From Pirellulales bacterium (GTDB taxonomy: Bacteria > Planctomycetota > Planctomycetia > Pirellulales > JACPPG01), in contig DASZWQ010000190.1 in the NCBI GenBank assembly GCA_035546535.1, positions 1 to 40,044 on the forward strand: DNA of 40,044 nucleotides. The letters are read 5' to 3'. The notes under the pieces were generated by a model. It was not told the DNA's origin. It searched no databases and saw only the letters and a list, made by a program, of their open reading frames with translations. The translations under genes were made by a program, and so were the position numbers. Each line of letters begins with the position of its first letter. Position 1 is the first letter of the stretch. This document shows, piece after piece, positions 19,114 to 27,366 of this stretch.

Positions 19114-21069
19114 CTATTGCAAATTCTCGCCCAAGAAGAGCGCCTCGACGGCCGTGAGATAATCGCGGTTGTCCTTCTTGGCAAAGCCGTGCCCTTCGTT
19201 GTCGGCGTACACGGTCCATACGGCACGGCCTGCTGCTCGCACGCGGTCGGCGATCTGCTGCGCCTCGGAAAACGGCACGCGCGGATCGTTCACGCCGTGC
19301 ACGACCAACAGCGCCGATTGAATCTTATCGACGCGACCGGCCGGATTAATGCGCTCGAACACGGATCGCATCTCGGGCTTGCGCTCGTCGCCGTATTCGG
19401 CGCGGCGCAGGTCCTGCCGGTAGGGGCTGGTGTTTTGCAGAAAGGTGATAAAGTTCGAGATGCCCACGATGTCGATGCCGGCCTTGATGCGCTCGGGGAA
19501 GTTGACGAGCGAAGCCAGCACCATGTAGCCGCCGTAGGATCCGCCGGTTACGGCCACGCGCGAGGCGTCGAGCTCGGGACGCGTCTTCACCCAGTCCAAG
19601 AGCGCGCCGATGTCGCGCACGCTATCCTCGCGGAGCTCGGCGTTATCCAGTTGCAGGTAGGTCTTGCCGTAGCCGGCCGAGCCGCGCACGTTCGGATAGA
19701 TCACGGCCAGTCCCATCTCGTTCACTTGGTACTGCGTGACGCCGGAAAAGAGTGGACGGTATTGCCCCTCGGGCCCGCCGTGAATGTTGATCAGAACCGC
19801 CGCACGATGTTCGGGGGTAGCCGTGCGCGGCTTGAAGACGTAAGCGGGAATCTGCCGCCCGTCGAACGTGGCGAACTGGATTCGCTCGGGCGCGACGAAC
19901 GACGCCGGATCGAGCCCCCCCACTTCGCTATAGGTCCAGCGCGTGAGCGCGCCGTCACCCAGCTTGCAGGTGTAAGCGTCGGCCGGTGCGTCGGGGCGGG
20001 CGAGCGTCAGGCCGAGCGCAGCGCCATCGGGCGAGAACTCCAGGCCCGTCACGATCCCCAACGGCAGCTTCAACTCGCGGCGCCCTTTGTCATCGAGCAA
20101 GAACAGCCGGCTGGCACCATCCTCGTTGATCGTGAAGGCGACCGCCCCGGTCGCAGGGTCGACCACTACGTCGGCCACGTCCCAGGCGATGTCCTCGGTC
20201 AGCCATTGATAATCGAGCGTCGTCAGGTCGAGCCGAGCCAACTGCAAGAATTCGCCCTTGGCATCGCACGTGACGTAGGCCGAGCGTCCGTCCTTGGCGA
20301 AAGCCAACGTGCCGAAGGAAACCTTTCCCTCGGCGGGGATCGGCAGCGGCTTCATCTCCTTCTTGGCGACGTCGAAGATCGCTGGGTAAGACTCGTTGGC
20401 CGACACGTAGCGATTCATCAAGAGACGCGTGCCGTCGAGCGACCAGTCCGTCGCTACCCAGTACTCGCCCGAGGTCTCCAACAGCATTTGCATGCTGTCG
20501 GGCTTGCGCGTGTCGGCAATGTATACGTCGGTATCCCGGCCATTGCGGCGATTGCTGTTGACGATCATCCGCGCCCCGGAATGTTCCAGCGGGCCGAGCA
20601 GGTTGCGCGACTTGCCATCGGTCAAGAGCGACGTTTTGAAGGTCGCGCGATCGAGCAGGTAGACCTGTTCGTTTTCGTTGCCTCCTTTGCTCATCGAGAG
20701 CAGGATCGCTCCGTCCTTGGCCTGTGGAATGAATCGCCCGGTGCAAGGCTCGTCGAAAAACGTGATCTGCTCGCGCCGGCCGCCCGGCGTATAAACCCGG
20801 TGCAGCTGCACCGAGTTGCCGAAGCGTGTGCTGATCAGGATTCCGCCCGCGTCGCCCGCCTGTTCCGACCAGCCGAGGAACGCGGCACTGCGCGTGTTCT
20901 GGTATTGGGTCAAACGATCGGTAAGCGCCTGCGGAACCGCCGGCACGCCGCTGGTGGTGATCGCCGCGGGGCGATTCGGGTCGGCCGGCTCGTCAGCCCG
21001 GGCAGCTTGCCGGGGTGCACAGTGCGCCAGGACCAATAGAACAGCGACACGCGTGATGTTCATGCGCAT
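19114..21069 (-). CDS. S9 family (prolyl-oligopeptidase-like) exported peptidase
   Basis: A 651-residue serine peptidase with an N-terminal signal peptide (VAVLLVLAHCAPRQAARA), so it is exported. Residues about 50-380 form the WD-like beta-propeller that limits access to the active site; about 400-651 are the alpha/beta-hydrolase domain. The catalytic triad is Ser511 (GGSYGGYM), Asp595 (HGVNDPRVP) and His627 (NEGHGF). The oxyanion region IHGGPEGQ and NVRGSAGYGK is present. It matches the acylaminoacyl-peptidase/DPP-like branch by motif spacing. It is the last gene of a same-strand cluster: the ceramidase-like gene ends 49 bases upstream of its start, suggesting co-transcription. By family it cleaves short peptides, not proteins. 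Confidence 0.92.
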   Translation of the reverse strand: MRMNITRVAVLLVLAHCAPRQAARADEPADPNRPAAITTSGVPAVPQALTDRLTQYQNTRSAAFLGWSEQAGDAGGILISTRFGNSVQLHRVYTPGGRREQITFFDEPCTGRFIPQAKDGAILLSMSKGGNENEQVYLLDRATFKTSLLTDGKSRNLLGPLEHSGARMIVNSNRRNGRDTDVYIADTRKPDSMQMLLETSGEYWVATDWSLDGTRLLMNRYVSANESYPAIFDVAKKEMKPLPIPAEGKVSFGTLAFAKDGRSAYVTCDAKGEFLQLARLDLTTLDYQWLTEDIAWDVADVVVDPATGAVAFTINEDGASRLFLLDDKGRRELKLPLGIVTGLEFSPDGAALGLTLARPDAPADAYTCKLGDGALTRWTYSEVGGLDPASFVAPERIQFATFDGRQIPAYVFKPRTATPEHRAAVLINIHGGPEGQYRPLFSGVTQYQVNEMGLAVIYPNVRGSAGYGKTYLQLDNAELREDSVRDIGALLDWVKTRPELDASRVAVTGGSYGGYMVLASLVNFPERIKAGIDIVGISNFITFLQNTSPYRQDLRRAEYGDERKPEMRSVFERINPAGRVDKIQSALLVVHGVNDPRVPFSEAQQIADRVRAAGRAVWTVYADNEGHGFAKKDNRDYLTAVEALFLGENLQ

Positions 21070-21118
21070 GGTGGCGAAACTCCGGAACGCGTTGATGATT
21101 GCAGAAATTGTAGCGCAA

Positions 21119-22537
21119 CTATTTGCCGGCCGGCGCCAATTCGTTCACGCGATGCTCGAGCGCTCCCATGAGAACCCCTGCCATCATGGGACCGCAACTA
21201 TTCTCTTCGCCGTACTGGCTCTTTTTGCGGCCGTAAGCAAATGGCGGCGTGTAATCCCACTGACGCTTGGGAATGATGTATCCCAGCTCGTCGTTCGCCA
21301 GACCGATGAGCAAGAATTTGTCGCCGGGCAAGAGCTTCGTCACCGATTTTTCTAACGGTGCGTCAGGAAAGTCGGCGCTCGGATCAGCCGGCTCCTGGCA
21401 TTTGCCGTAAACCAATTCAGGGTACATTTCTCCGGGGATGCCGGCGATGTGCAGTTGGCCGAAACGCAGGTACGCCACTTCGCTGAGACCGGCGGCGATT
21501 TCTCCTGCGGCGCCTTTGATCGGTCCGCCGAAAACTTCGAAGTCGCCGCTCCAGGCATGCCCATCGCGCTTCAGAACGCCGGCCATCTGGGCCATACGGT
21601 ACAGCGGGTTCTCCAGCGGCACGCTGATCGGCTTGGCGGCGAACGCCAACGGCGCGAGCTTGAGCGGTTGCGCACTGTCGATCGCCTTGATCGCCAGATC
21701 GGCGACTTCGTTGCCGTAGGCCTCGGCGTATTCGAACGTCGCGTCGGGGATATTGCGCGAGTCGCGGTAACGGTTCGACGGCGTGGTCATCAGCCCGCCC
21801 ACGGCGCCGCTAAAGTAGACGACCGGACAGTGATACTTCTCTTCCAGGCGTTTGACGGTTTGCCAGGGAAAATCGGCCGTGATCAGTTTGTTGTCGCTGC
21901 CCAGCGCCTCGGGGTGGCAGCTCCAATCCACGATCAACCCTGCCGGCTTGCCGTCGGTGTTCAGAAGCTTCACAGTGCGAATCACGCCATCGGGCACGTG
22001 CGGCTCGCGGCTATCGCGCAACAGTGTCGGATCGTCGGCGGTGCCGTAGGCGCCGGTGGCCGGCTTCGCTGCCGCGTCGGCCTTTTGAACCGCTTCCACG
22101 GTGCGATCGACGATGCGCTGCAAGTACGCGGGATCGACGCCGCTTTTGAAAGGGCTCGGCCCCCATAGCCCCAGCACGTCGGGCCCCTCGTGGTTGTGCG
22201 TGCTGGCGACCAGCACATAGTCAAACCCGCTCAGACGCTTGCGAATCTCTTGCGTGGTCGGATATTGAATGCCCACCACGTCGACGGCCACCAGCGCGAT
22301 CTTTTTCTGGCCGTCGTTGAACACCACGGCCCGGGCAAACAGCGGATCGTGTACGCCCGTCGCGCGCCGATTCTGGCCATAGCCGGCGATCCATACCGGG
22401 TTCGGGCCATTCACGTCGGGCGTGACATCCGTGGCGGCGAAACCGACTTTGAGCGTCTCGGCGGCGCGCAAGGCGCCCCAGTTCATCAACAAAAATGCGA
22501 AGAAGAGTAACAATCGAGATACGAACTTCGTGGGCAT
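21119..22537 (-). CDS. Neutral/alkaline ceramidase-like exported hydrolase
   Basis: A 472-residue protein matching the N-terminal catalytic domain of neutral/alkaline non-lysosomal ceramidases; the C-terminal domain of the full enzyme is missing. Residues 1-25 are a signal peptide (LLLFFAFLLMNWGALRA). Family features are KVGFAATDVTP near the mature N-terminus, GVHDPLFARAVVF, the zinc-ligand motif STHNHEGPD (His114, His116), WSCHPEALG, and the substrate-pocket region IAGIPGEMYPEL near the C-terminus. Similar shortened proteins are common in planctomycetes and their substrate is not settled; ceramide itself should not be assumed. It sits between the amidase (67 bases upstream) and the S9 peptidase on the same strand, and all three act on amide or peptide bonds. 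Confidence 0.85.
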   Translation of the reverse strand: MPTKFVSRLLLFFAFLLMNWGALRAAETLKVGFAATDVTPDVNGPNPVWIAGYGQNRRATGVHDPLFARAVVFNDGQKKIALVAVDVVGIQYPTTQEIRKRLSGFDYVLVASTHNHEGPDVLGLWGPSPFKSGVDPAYLQRIVDRTVEAVQKADAAAKPATGAYGTADDPTLLRDSREPHVPDGVIRTVKLLNTDGKPAGLIVDWSCHPEALGSDNKLITADFPWQTVKRLEEKYHCPVVYFSGAVGGLMTTPSNRYRDSRNIPDATFEYAEAYGNEVADLAIKAIDSAQPLKLAPLAFAAKPISVPLENPLYRMAQMAGVLKRDGHAWSGDFEVFGGPIKGAAGEIAAGLSEVAYLRFGQLHIAGIPGEMYPELVYGKCQEPADPSADFPDAPLEKSVTKLLPGDKFLLIGLANDELGYIIPKRQWDYTPPFAYGRKKSQYGEENSCGPMMAGVLMGALEHRVNELAPAGK

Positions 22538-22604
22538 GGGCGAAGGACACCTTAAGCGGTTGAGGGAAGCGAATGTACGAGGATCCCGGCTCTGGCTACA
22601 GATA

Positions 22605-23978
22605 CTAGCCGACCGGGGCGCCTTCGGCGAGGAGCGGTGGCTGGGCCGAAAAGCCGATTGTGGCCTCGCACCACTGCGAGACCGACAACAGGGCCCCTTC
22701 TCCCCACCGGCTGCCGATCAGTTGAAAGCTTACCGGCATCTCGTTCGCACTCGAGAGGCCGCAGGGAAAGCAGACCGTGGGGAGCCCGGCATAGCTGAAC
22801 GGGGCTTGGAAGCGAGGGTCGCCGGTGGTTTCCAAGCCGGGCGCCGTCGTGGTGGCGGAGGGCGTGACCAACGCATCGTAGCCGGCCAGCCGCAATTCCA
22901 AGTCGCGCGCGAAGCGGCGCTGATGGGCGAGCGCAGCAGAGTAATCGACGAGCGTCGTTGCGAGCCCCTCGTCCATCAGCGCCGCGATGCACGGCCCATA
23001 CTCGGCGCGGCGCTCGGGAAAGTTATCGCGGTGGTGCATCGCCGCATCGATGGCCATGATGCTGCGGTGGTAAGCAATCACGGGGGCGAAGCTATCCGGC
23101 GGCGCCACGCGTTCGATCGTTGCTCCGGCAGCGGCTAGTTTCCCGAGGGCCGCTTCCAGACTCTCGCGCACGTCGGGGGCCGCGGCCTCGTTAAAAAAAC
23201 CGGTGAGAACAGCCAACCGCGGCGGTGCACAGCGCGCTGGCTCGGCCGTGTAATTCGCGGTCGGTATGTCGATCGAAATCGCGTCCTGCGGGTCGTAGCC
23301 CGCGATCGCCGTGAGCATGATCGCCAGGTCGGCCACGTCGCGCGCGAGGGGCCCGGGATGATCGAGATGAAAGCTCAACGGCAGGATACCCGTCAGGCTC
23401 ACCCGGCCATAGGTCGGCTTGCACCCGGCGACGCCACAGTAGGCCGCCGGGCGCGTGATCGATCCGCCGGTTTGCGAACCCATGGCTGCGACGCACATGC
23501 CCAAGGCGACCGCCGCGGCCGAACCGCTGCTCGAGCCGGCCGGCGTGCGCGTGAGGTTCCAGGGATTGCGTGTGGGCGAAGGATCGAAGCTGGCAAACTC
23601 GGTCGTGACGGTTTTTCCCAGGAACACGGCGCCCGCTTCGCGCAGCCTGGTGACGACTTGCGCGTCGCGCGTCGCGACGTTGCCCAGCCGCAGCCGCGAC
23701 CCGGCCAGCGTGGGCCAGCCGGCCACGTCGATGATGTCCTTGATCCCGATCGGCACGCCGTGCAGCGGACCACGGCAGCGGCCCGCCTGAAGTTCGGCAT
23801 CGCGCTCGGCGGCCTGGCGCCGTGCTCCTTCGGCGTCGACCAAGACCCAGGCTCGGATGCGGTCTTCGAATTGATCGATCCGTGCCAGGCAGGCGTCGAC
23901 CAGTGCGCGCGAGGAAGTGCGGCCCGCGAGCAACAGCTCGGATGTCTCGTGAATCGTGGGGAGATGCGTGCTGTTCAT
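22605..23978 (-). CDS. Amidase-signature family amidase
   Basis: A 457-residue amidase from the ATG at 23978 (MNSTHLPTIHETSELL); the upstream open frame to 24143 adds a Cys/His/Arg-rich piece that overlaps the promoter region of the divergent PEP-CTERM gene. The Ser-cisSer-Lys triad is visible: Lys80 (PIGIKDIID), cis-Ser around 149-151 (AGSSSGSAAA) and nucleophile Ser173 (SQTGGSITRPA). The family signature GVAGCKPTYGRVS follows. Length and motifs fit GatA-like general amidases, but no gatB or gatC is nearby and the C-terminal part differs, so a role in degrading small amides is more likely than tRNA amidation. It has no signal peptide, unlike the two hydrolases downstream, and probably leads their transcript. 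Confidence 0.9.
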   Translation of the reverse strand: MNSTHLPTIHETSELLLAGRTSSRALVDACLARIDQFEDRIRAWVLVDAEGARRQAAERDAELQAGRCRGPLHGVPIGIKDIIDVAGWPTLAGSRLRLGNVATRDAQVVTRLREAGAVFLGKTVTTEFASFDPSPTRNPWNLTRTPAGSSSGSAAAVALGMCVAAMGSQTGGSITRPAAYCGVAGCKPTYGRVSLTGILPLSFHLDHPGPLARDVADLAIMLTAIAGYDPQDAISIDIPTANYTAEPARCAPPRLAVLTGFFNEAAAPDVRESLEAALGKLAAAGATIERVAPPDSFAPVIAYHRSIMAIDAAMHHRDNFPERRAEYGPCIAALMDEGLATTLVDYSAALAHQRRFARDLELRLAGYDALVTPSATTTAPGLETTGDPRFQAPFSYAGLPTVCFPCGLSSANEMPVSFQLIGSRWGEGALLSVSQWCEATIGFSAQPPLLAEGAPVG

Positions 23979-24108
23979 CGTTGGACATTTGTCGGGAGGG
24001 TGAAGCGGGGAGCCGAACGGGCGGAGAAACCATTGTAGTGCGAATCTCGCGGCATGTGCGATGGGCCGCTGCGCGTGTCTCGTGGTGTGGTGGCTGTTAC
24101 AAATTTTC

Positions 24109-24136
24109 TTGACCAGGGTCTTATCCCGTGTAAACT
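24109..24136 (+). promoter_or_regulatory. Sigma70-like promoter for the 24193 PEP-CTERM gene
   Basis: TTGACC at 24109-24114 and TAAACT at 24131-24136 are separated by 16 bases, with TG directly before the -10. The position, about 57 bases ahead of the ATG, is right for the PEP-CTERM gene. Confidence 0.5.
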
Positions 24137-24192
24137 CCGCCACTTAGAAGGTCGCTACGGGGATGTACATCCACTTTAGAAGGGGAACGCAA

Positions 24193-24876
24193 ATGAGATT
24201 GACGATCGTATTTGCCGCTGCGATGTGCGCACTTTCTTTGGCGTCCGGCCGCTCTTTGGCCGCCATCATTCCGCCAATTGGGCTTGCTCCGGGCCAGCAG
24301 TATCAGCTCATCTTCGTGACCTACGACAGCATTGCCGGCACTATGGGCACCGAGGCGCCGTACAACCTGTTCGTTAATGCTGAGGCGGCGCAGAATCCCG
24401 ACCTACCTAGCACTACATGGTCGTCGATCACCACAACCGTTGACGGGGTGACGGCCGAGAGTAACGCGCCGTGGCTCGGTCTGCCTGTCTATAACACGCA
24501 AGGCATTCAGGTGAACATCGAGGGTCAATCGCTCTATTCGGGAACGCTCGCCAATCCAGTGTTGTACGACCAGTTCGGCAATGCGTATCCAGGCCCGGAC
24601 ACCGAATATGCTTACACGGGCTATGGCAATGACCCGGTAAACTCTGCGCCACTGGGTTCCCCGGCGGGCGCCTCGGATGGCATTCCCAGTTTCACCAGCA
24701 CCTACTGGCTGGACGCGGGGGCCATAACTACCCCTGAAATTCCGCTGCCAATCATGGCGCTCAGTGGCGCGATCACGGTTGCAGCGCCGGAGCCGGACGG
24801 GCTATTGTTGGCCGGCCTGGCTGTCGCGGGATTCTTCGCATGGCGAAGATCCCTGCCTTGCCGCCCGTGCGGCTAG
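24193..24876 (+). CDS. PEP-CTERM exported protein of unknown function
   Basis: A 227-residue protein. I chose the ATG at 24193 because a purine-rich ribosome binding site (AGAAGGGGAA) lies about 7 bases before it and because it begins a clean signal peptide (MRLTIVFAAAMCALSLASG, cleaved near SLA-AI). The frame also contains an ATG at 24163. The middle part is Thr/Asn/Gly/Pro-rich, with no Cys, and has no fold I recognise (YQLIFVTYDSIAGTMGTEAP, LYSGTLANPVLYDQFGNAYPG in two pieces). The C-terminus is a PEP-CTERM signal: APEPDG, hydrophobic LLLAGLAVAGFFAW, then RR. It is presumably an exosortase-processed surface or matrix protein. It is transcribed alone, divergent from the amidase. Confidence 0.8.
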   Translation: MRLTIVFAAAMCALSLASGRSLAAIIPPIGLAPGQQYQLIFVTYDSIAGTMGTEAPYNLFVNAEAAQNPDLPSTTWSSITTTVDGVTAESNAPWLGLPVYNTQGIQVNIEGQSLYSGTLANPVLYDQFGNAYPGPDTEYAYTGYGNDPVNSAPLGSPAGASDGIPSFTSTYWLDAGAITTPEIPLPIMALSGAITVAAPEPDGLLLAGLAVAGFFAWRRSLPCRPCG

Positions 24877-24890
24877 GGTTTTGTCTCCCC

Positions 24891-25088
24891 TCATTCATCC
24901 ATCTGGCCTTCGACGCACTCGATGCGAACAGGTACGGCGATCGCTTCCGGATTGCTTTCTGTATTTTGCCGCGCCAACTCGGCTGTCACATGTTCATTGC
25001 CCAAGTAATACCCTCCCGCGCTATCTCGATAGTTGTTGAACGACCGCTCGATGACGATCTTCTCGCGGACGTTGGGTAGTGGGGTCAA
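24891..25088 (-). pseudogene. Possible short gene or gene remnant
   Basis: A 65-codon minus-strand frame with protein-like composition (NVREKIVIERSFNNYRDSAG, then GYYLGNEHVTAELARQNTES), less Arg/Pro-biased than the shadow frames around it. It begins with a TTG inside the 25075-25103 hairpin, directly after an in-frame stop, and has no ribosome binding site. I do not recognise it. It may be the 3' piece of a decayed gene or chance. Low confidence. Confidence 0.25.
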
Positions 25089-25103
25089 AATGACCCCACT
25101 ACC
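25075..25103. repeat. Perfect 13-bp hairpin with AAA loop
   Basis: GGTAGTGGGGTCA, loop AAA, TGACCCCACTACC. The arms are exact. There is no T-tract on either side, so it is not a standard terminator. The GGGGTCA/TGACCCC core resembles repeat elements associated with transposon ends or RAYT-type REP sequences; that link is inference. Confidence 0.75.
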
Positions 25104-25196
25104 TGCGCTTGGTGATGGAGAGAGGCTGCTCGAGGTCTGCCGCCGCCGGAATGCGCTTGTATGCGCAACGCGCGGGCTAATACGCGTCCATCAAAT

Positions 25197-25310
25197 CCCT
25201 CTCCCTCGCAGGGAGAGGCTAGGGTGAGGGGCAAGGCGTTCTCTGATCAGGGAACCGCAAGCTGGCACAACGCATCACCCTCCCCTGGCCCCTCCCTGCC
25301 AGGGCGGGGA
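25197..25310. repeat. Inverted pair of REP-like palindromes, unit 2
   Basis: Copy A (25197-25231) is CCCTCTCCCTCGCAGGGAGAGG followed by CTAGGGTGAGGGG, given here in two pieces. Copy B (25275-25310) starts with inverted tail TCACCCTCCCC and continues into CCCTCCCTGCCAGGGCGGGG. Copies face each other across about 43 bases, the same layout as at 18961-19085. Confidence 0.7.
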
Positions 25311-25452
25311 TTCTTAACGCCGCCGCGTATCAGCAATTCTCTCCAGAGTCGCGGACCTCGGCCGCAGGCAACGGCGCGTGGCAGCCGGCCGCTCCCGTAA
25401 CTATCATGCGGTCGCGTAGCAGGTTGCCCATGAGATTCTGAGCGAGGTGATC

Positions 25453-26358
25453 ATGAAGATTTGTCGGGCGAATTGCAGCAGCGGTGCCCCGAGGTTGGGA
25501 CGCGTGCTGGTTACATTCCTGGTTGCCCTGATCGTGGTTACTGCATTGCCGGCAGCCCAGGCTGACGAGGCGGCCGGGCAACTCAAGGTGATGACGTTCA
25601 ATCTGCGCTATGCCAGCAGCCAGCCGCCCAATGCGTGGCAGGCGCGGCGCCCTGTGGCGAAGGCCTTGATCGAACAGGTCAAGCCGGACCTGATCGGCAC
25701 ACAGGAGGGGCTGTGGCAGCAGGTCAAAGACCTGGAAAGCGATCTGCCGGATTATGCCTGGATCGGCCTGGGGCGCGACGGCGGCAGCCGCGGCGAGTTC
25801 ATGGCCGTCTATTATCGCCGCGCGCGCTTCGAACCGCTGGAATTCGATCACTTCTGGCTATCCGATACGCCCGACCGCATCGGTTCGACCAGTTGGGGCA
25901 ACACCAATCGGCGGATGGTCACCTGGGTGCGATTCAAAGAGCGCGAATCAGGCCAGGAATTCTACTTTCTCAACACGCATTTCGATCACCAGGTGCAGGC
26001 AGCGCGGGAAAAAAGCGCCGCGCTGGTCGTCAAACGCGTCGCGCAACTCGTGACGAAGCTCCCGGTGATCCTGGTCGGCGATTTCAACGCCGCCGCCGGC
26101 GACAACCCGGCCTACGAGACGCTCGTCGGCGCCGGCAAATTCATCGACAGTTGGACCGCGGCGGAAAAGCGCGGGCCGGCGATCGGCACGTTTCACAACT
26201 ACGCGGGGCCGAAGGACAACGGAGCGCGCATCGATTGGATTCTGACGCGCGGGCCAGTAAAGGCCCTATCGAGCGAAGTCGTGACCTTCGCGTCGAACGG
26301 GCAATATCCGAGCGACCATTTTCCCGTCGTGGCGAGCCTAGTGTGGACACCCCAATGA
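25453..26358 (+). CDS. Exported endonuclease/exonuclease/phosphatase-fold protein
   Basis: A 301-residue protein from the ATG at 25453 (a GTG two codons upstream is also possible). The N-terminus is a signal peptide (VLVTFLVALIVVTALPAAQA, cleaved before DEAA). The rest is a compact EEP (DNase I-like) domain with all expected catalytic positions: Asn50 in MTFNLRY, Glu85 in GTQEG, His176 in NTHFDH, Asp210 and Asn212 in VGDFNA, and Asp288-His289 in PSDHFPV. Members cleave nucleic acids, sphingomyelin, inositol phosphates or other phosphodiesters. The short length, the conserved WQARRPV region and export fit the planctomycete and Bacteroidetes type of unknown substrate. It is transcribed singly; the REP-like unit ends about 140 bases upstream. 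Confidence 0.9.
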   Translation: MKICRANCSSGAPRLGRVLVTFLVALIVVTALPAAQADEAAGQLKVMTFNLRYASSQPPNAWQARRPVAKALIEQVKPDLIGTQEGLWQQVKDLESDLPDYAWIGLGRDGGSRGEFMAVYYRRARFEPLEFDHFWLSDTPDRIGSTSWGNTNRRMVTWVRFKERESGQEFYFLNTHFDHQVQAAREKSAALVVKRVAQLVTKLPVILVGDFNAAAGDNPAYETLVGAGKFIDSWTAAEKRGPAIGTFHNYAGPKDNGARIDWILTRGPVKALSSEVVTFASNGQYPSDHFPVVASLVWTPQ

Positions 26359-26448
26359 AGCGGTGCCGGGCGGTGGAACGACGCAAAAAGATTCCCGTAG
26401 AATAGGTGCATACAGCGCACTCCACGAGAACGCCAAATGCTTCGGCGC

Positions 26449-26489
26449 AAAAAAGAAGCCCCCGCAGGTGGGGCAGGAACCTGCGGAGG
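26449..26489 (-). terminator. Intrinsic terminator, minus strand
   Basis: Stem CCTCCGCAGGT/ACCTGCGGGGG as read on the minus strand, 9-base loop, followed by a run of six T (26449-26454). It is the strongest intrinsic terminator in this part of the window. Confidence 0.8.
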
Positions 26490-26520
26490 CCGAACCACTG
26501 TGAGCAAGCTCACAGCAGTA
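26449..26520 (-). ncRNA. Candidate small RNA, about 72 nt, two hairpins ending in a terminator
   Basis: On the minus strand, a promoter-like pair (26527-26554) is followed by a hairpin CTGTGAGC/GCTCACAG (26498-26515) and then an 11-bp hairpin (26459-26469 with 26479-26489) leading into CTTCTTTTTT. One position of this stem is a C-A mismatch on the plus strand but a G-U pair on the minus strand, which supports minus-strand transcription. No minus-strand protein gene lies upstream for this terminator to serve. No homology to a known RNA family is recognised. Confidence 0.5.
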
Positions 26521-26526
26521 AGCTCA

Positions 26527-26554
26527 AGTATGCATCTCAAGGCACGCAATGCAA
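26527..26554 (-). promoter_or_regulatory. Promoter-like boxes for the small RNA candidate
   Basis: Minus strand TTGCAT (26554-26549), 16-base spacer, CATACT (26532-26527). Predicted start about 26520, seven bases beyond the -10. Confidence 0.4.
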
Positions 26555-26798
26555 GGGTTTGATCGCGCCTTACGGATTTGTAAACCCAAGTCTGTGGTTC
26601 TTCGTCGAGCAGCGAGCGTCGCGCCGAGTCGTCAACATGTCAGCGACTTAGATATCGTCAGACCGACGCATGCGTAGTGAGATTTCTTGTGAACATCGTA
26701 GGCGCTACGGTACCACTGGGTGGCGTGCTTCAACGGCGCCGCGTTTTTGATCCGTCAAAAAACTCCCAAAACAGCAATGAAAAGGAGCGTGAGGCAAC

Positions 26799-27362
26799 AT
26801 GCCCAAGGTCTTGATGCCGATCGGCGACGCGACCGAAGTGTTGGACACGATGTACGCGCTGTTTCGATTGCCGGAAGACGCGTTCGAAGTGATCGTCGCG
26901 GGACCACAAGCGCGCACGTATCACATGGTGCTGCATGAAATCCCTCCAGCCTCGGAACCTGCCTGGGACATCACGCGCGAATCGCCCGGCTATCACCTGC
27001 CGGCGACGATTGCCTTTCGCGATGTCGATCCGACCGAGTATGCGGGCTTGTTCGTCTCCGGAGGGAGAGCGCCGGAATACCTGCGCTACGACGCCGACTT
27101 ATTGCGCATCACGCGGCATTTTTTCGAAGCGAACAAACCGGTGGCTGCGCTCTGCCACGGAATCGAAATCCTCACCGCCGCCGACTGCATCCGCGGCCGC
27201 ACCGTGACGACCGTCGCCAAATGCGCCCTCGACGCCGCGCAAGGGGGAGCGCGTTACGTGAACGAACCGTGCGTGCAAGATGGCAACCTGGTCACGGCGC
27301 GAACCTGGCACGATAACACGCCGTTATTGGCCACGTTCGTGAAGATGCTGAAGAAGAAGTGA
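26799..27362 (+). CDS. DJ-1/PfpI family protein
   Basis: A 187-residue class-I glutamine-amidotransferase-like protein. The reactive cysteine is Cys119 in the nucleophile elbow ALCHGIEIL, followed by His120; an acidic residue near the start (Glu13 in DATEVLD) and SGGRAPEYLRYD match the family. Members include deglycases, chaperones, intracellular proteases and small-molecule hydratases, and the sequence does not choose among them. The start is fixed by an AAGGAG ribosome binding site about 12 bases upstream. It is transcribed alone and convergent with zwf, separated by an imperfect palindrome. Confidence 0.9.
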   Translation: MPKVLMPIGDATEVLDTMYALFRLPEDAFEVIVAGPQARTYHMVLHEIPPASEPAWDITRESPGYHLPATIAFRDVDPTEYAGLFVSGGRAPEYLRYDADLLRITRHFFEANKPVAALCHGIEILTAADCIRGRTVTTVAKCALDAAQGGARYVNEPCVQDGNLVTARTWHDNTPLLATFVKMLKKK

Positions 27363-27366
27363 TGAG

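Larger units (their letters stand above)
24877..25452. other. Long intergenic region with hairpin, REP-like pair and a possible gene remnant
   Basis: About 575 bases between two plus-strand exported-protein genes. It holds, left to right, a short minus-strand open frame (24891-25088), a perfect 13-bp hairpin (25075-25103) and a second inverted pair of REP-like palindromes (25197-25310). No full gene is convincing. Confidence 0.6.
26359..26798. other. Intergenic region containing a small RNA candidate
   Basis: About 440 bases between two plus-strand genes. The left third holds the minus-strand small RNA candidate (26449-26520) with its terminator and promoter-like boxes. The right part (26560-26780) is free of recognisable genes. 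A ribosome binding site AAGGAG at 26781-26786 belongs to the DJ-1/PfpI gene. Confidence 0.6.

Noticed and set aside
18994..21039. Long plus-strand open frame of 681 codons opposite the S9 peptidase
   Set aside because: It is an antisense shadow: the minus strand has an intact S9 peptidase with signal peptide and catalytic triad, while the plus frame gives an Arg/Val/Gly-rich chain with no motif.
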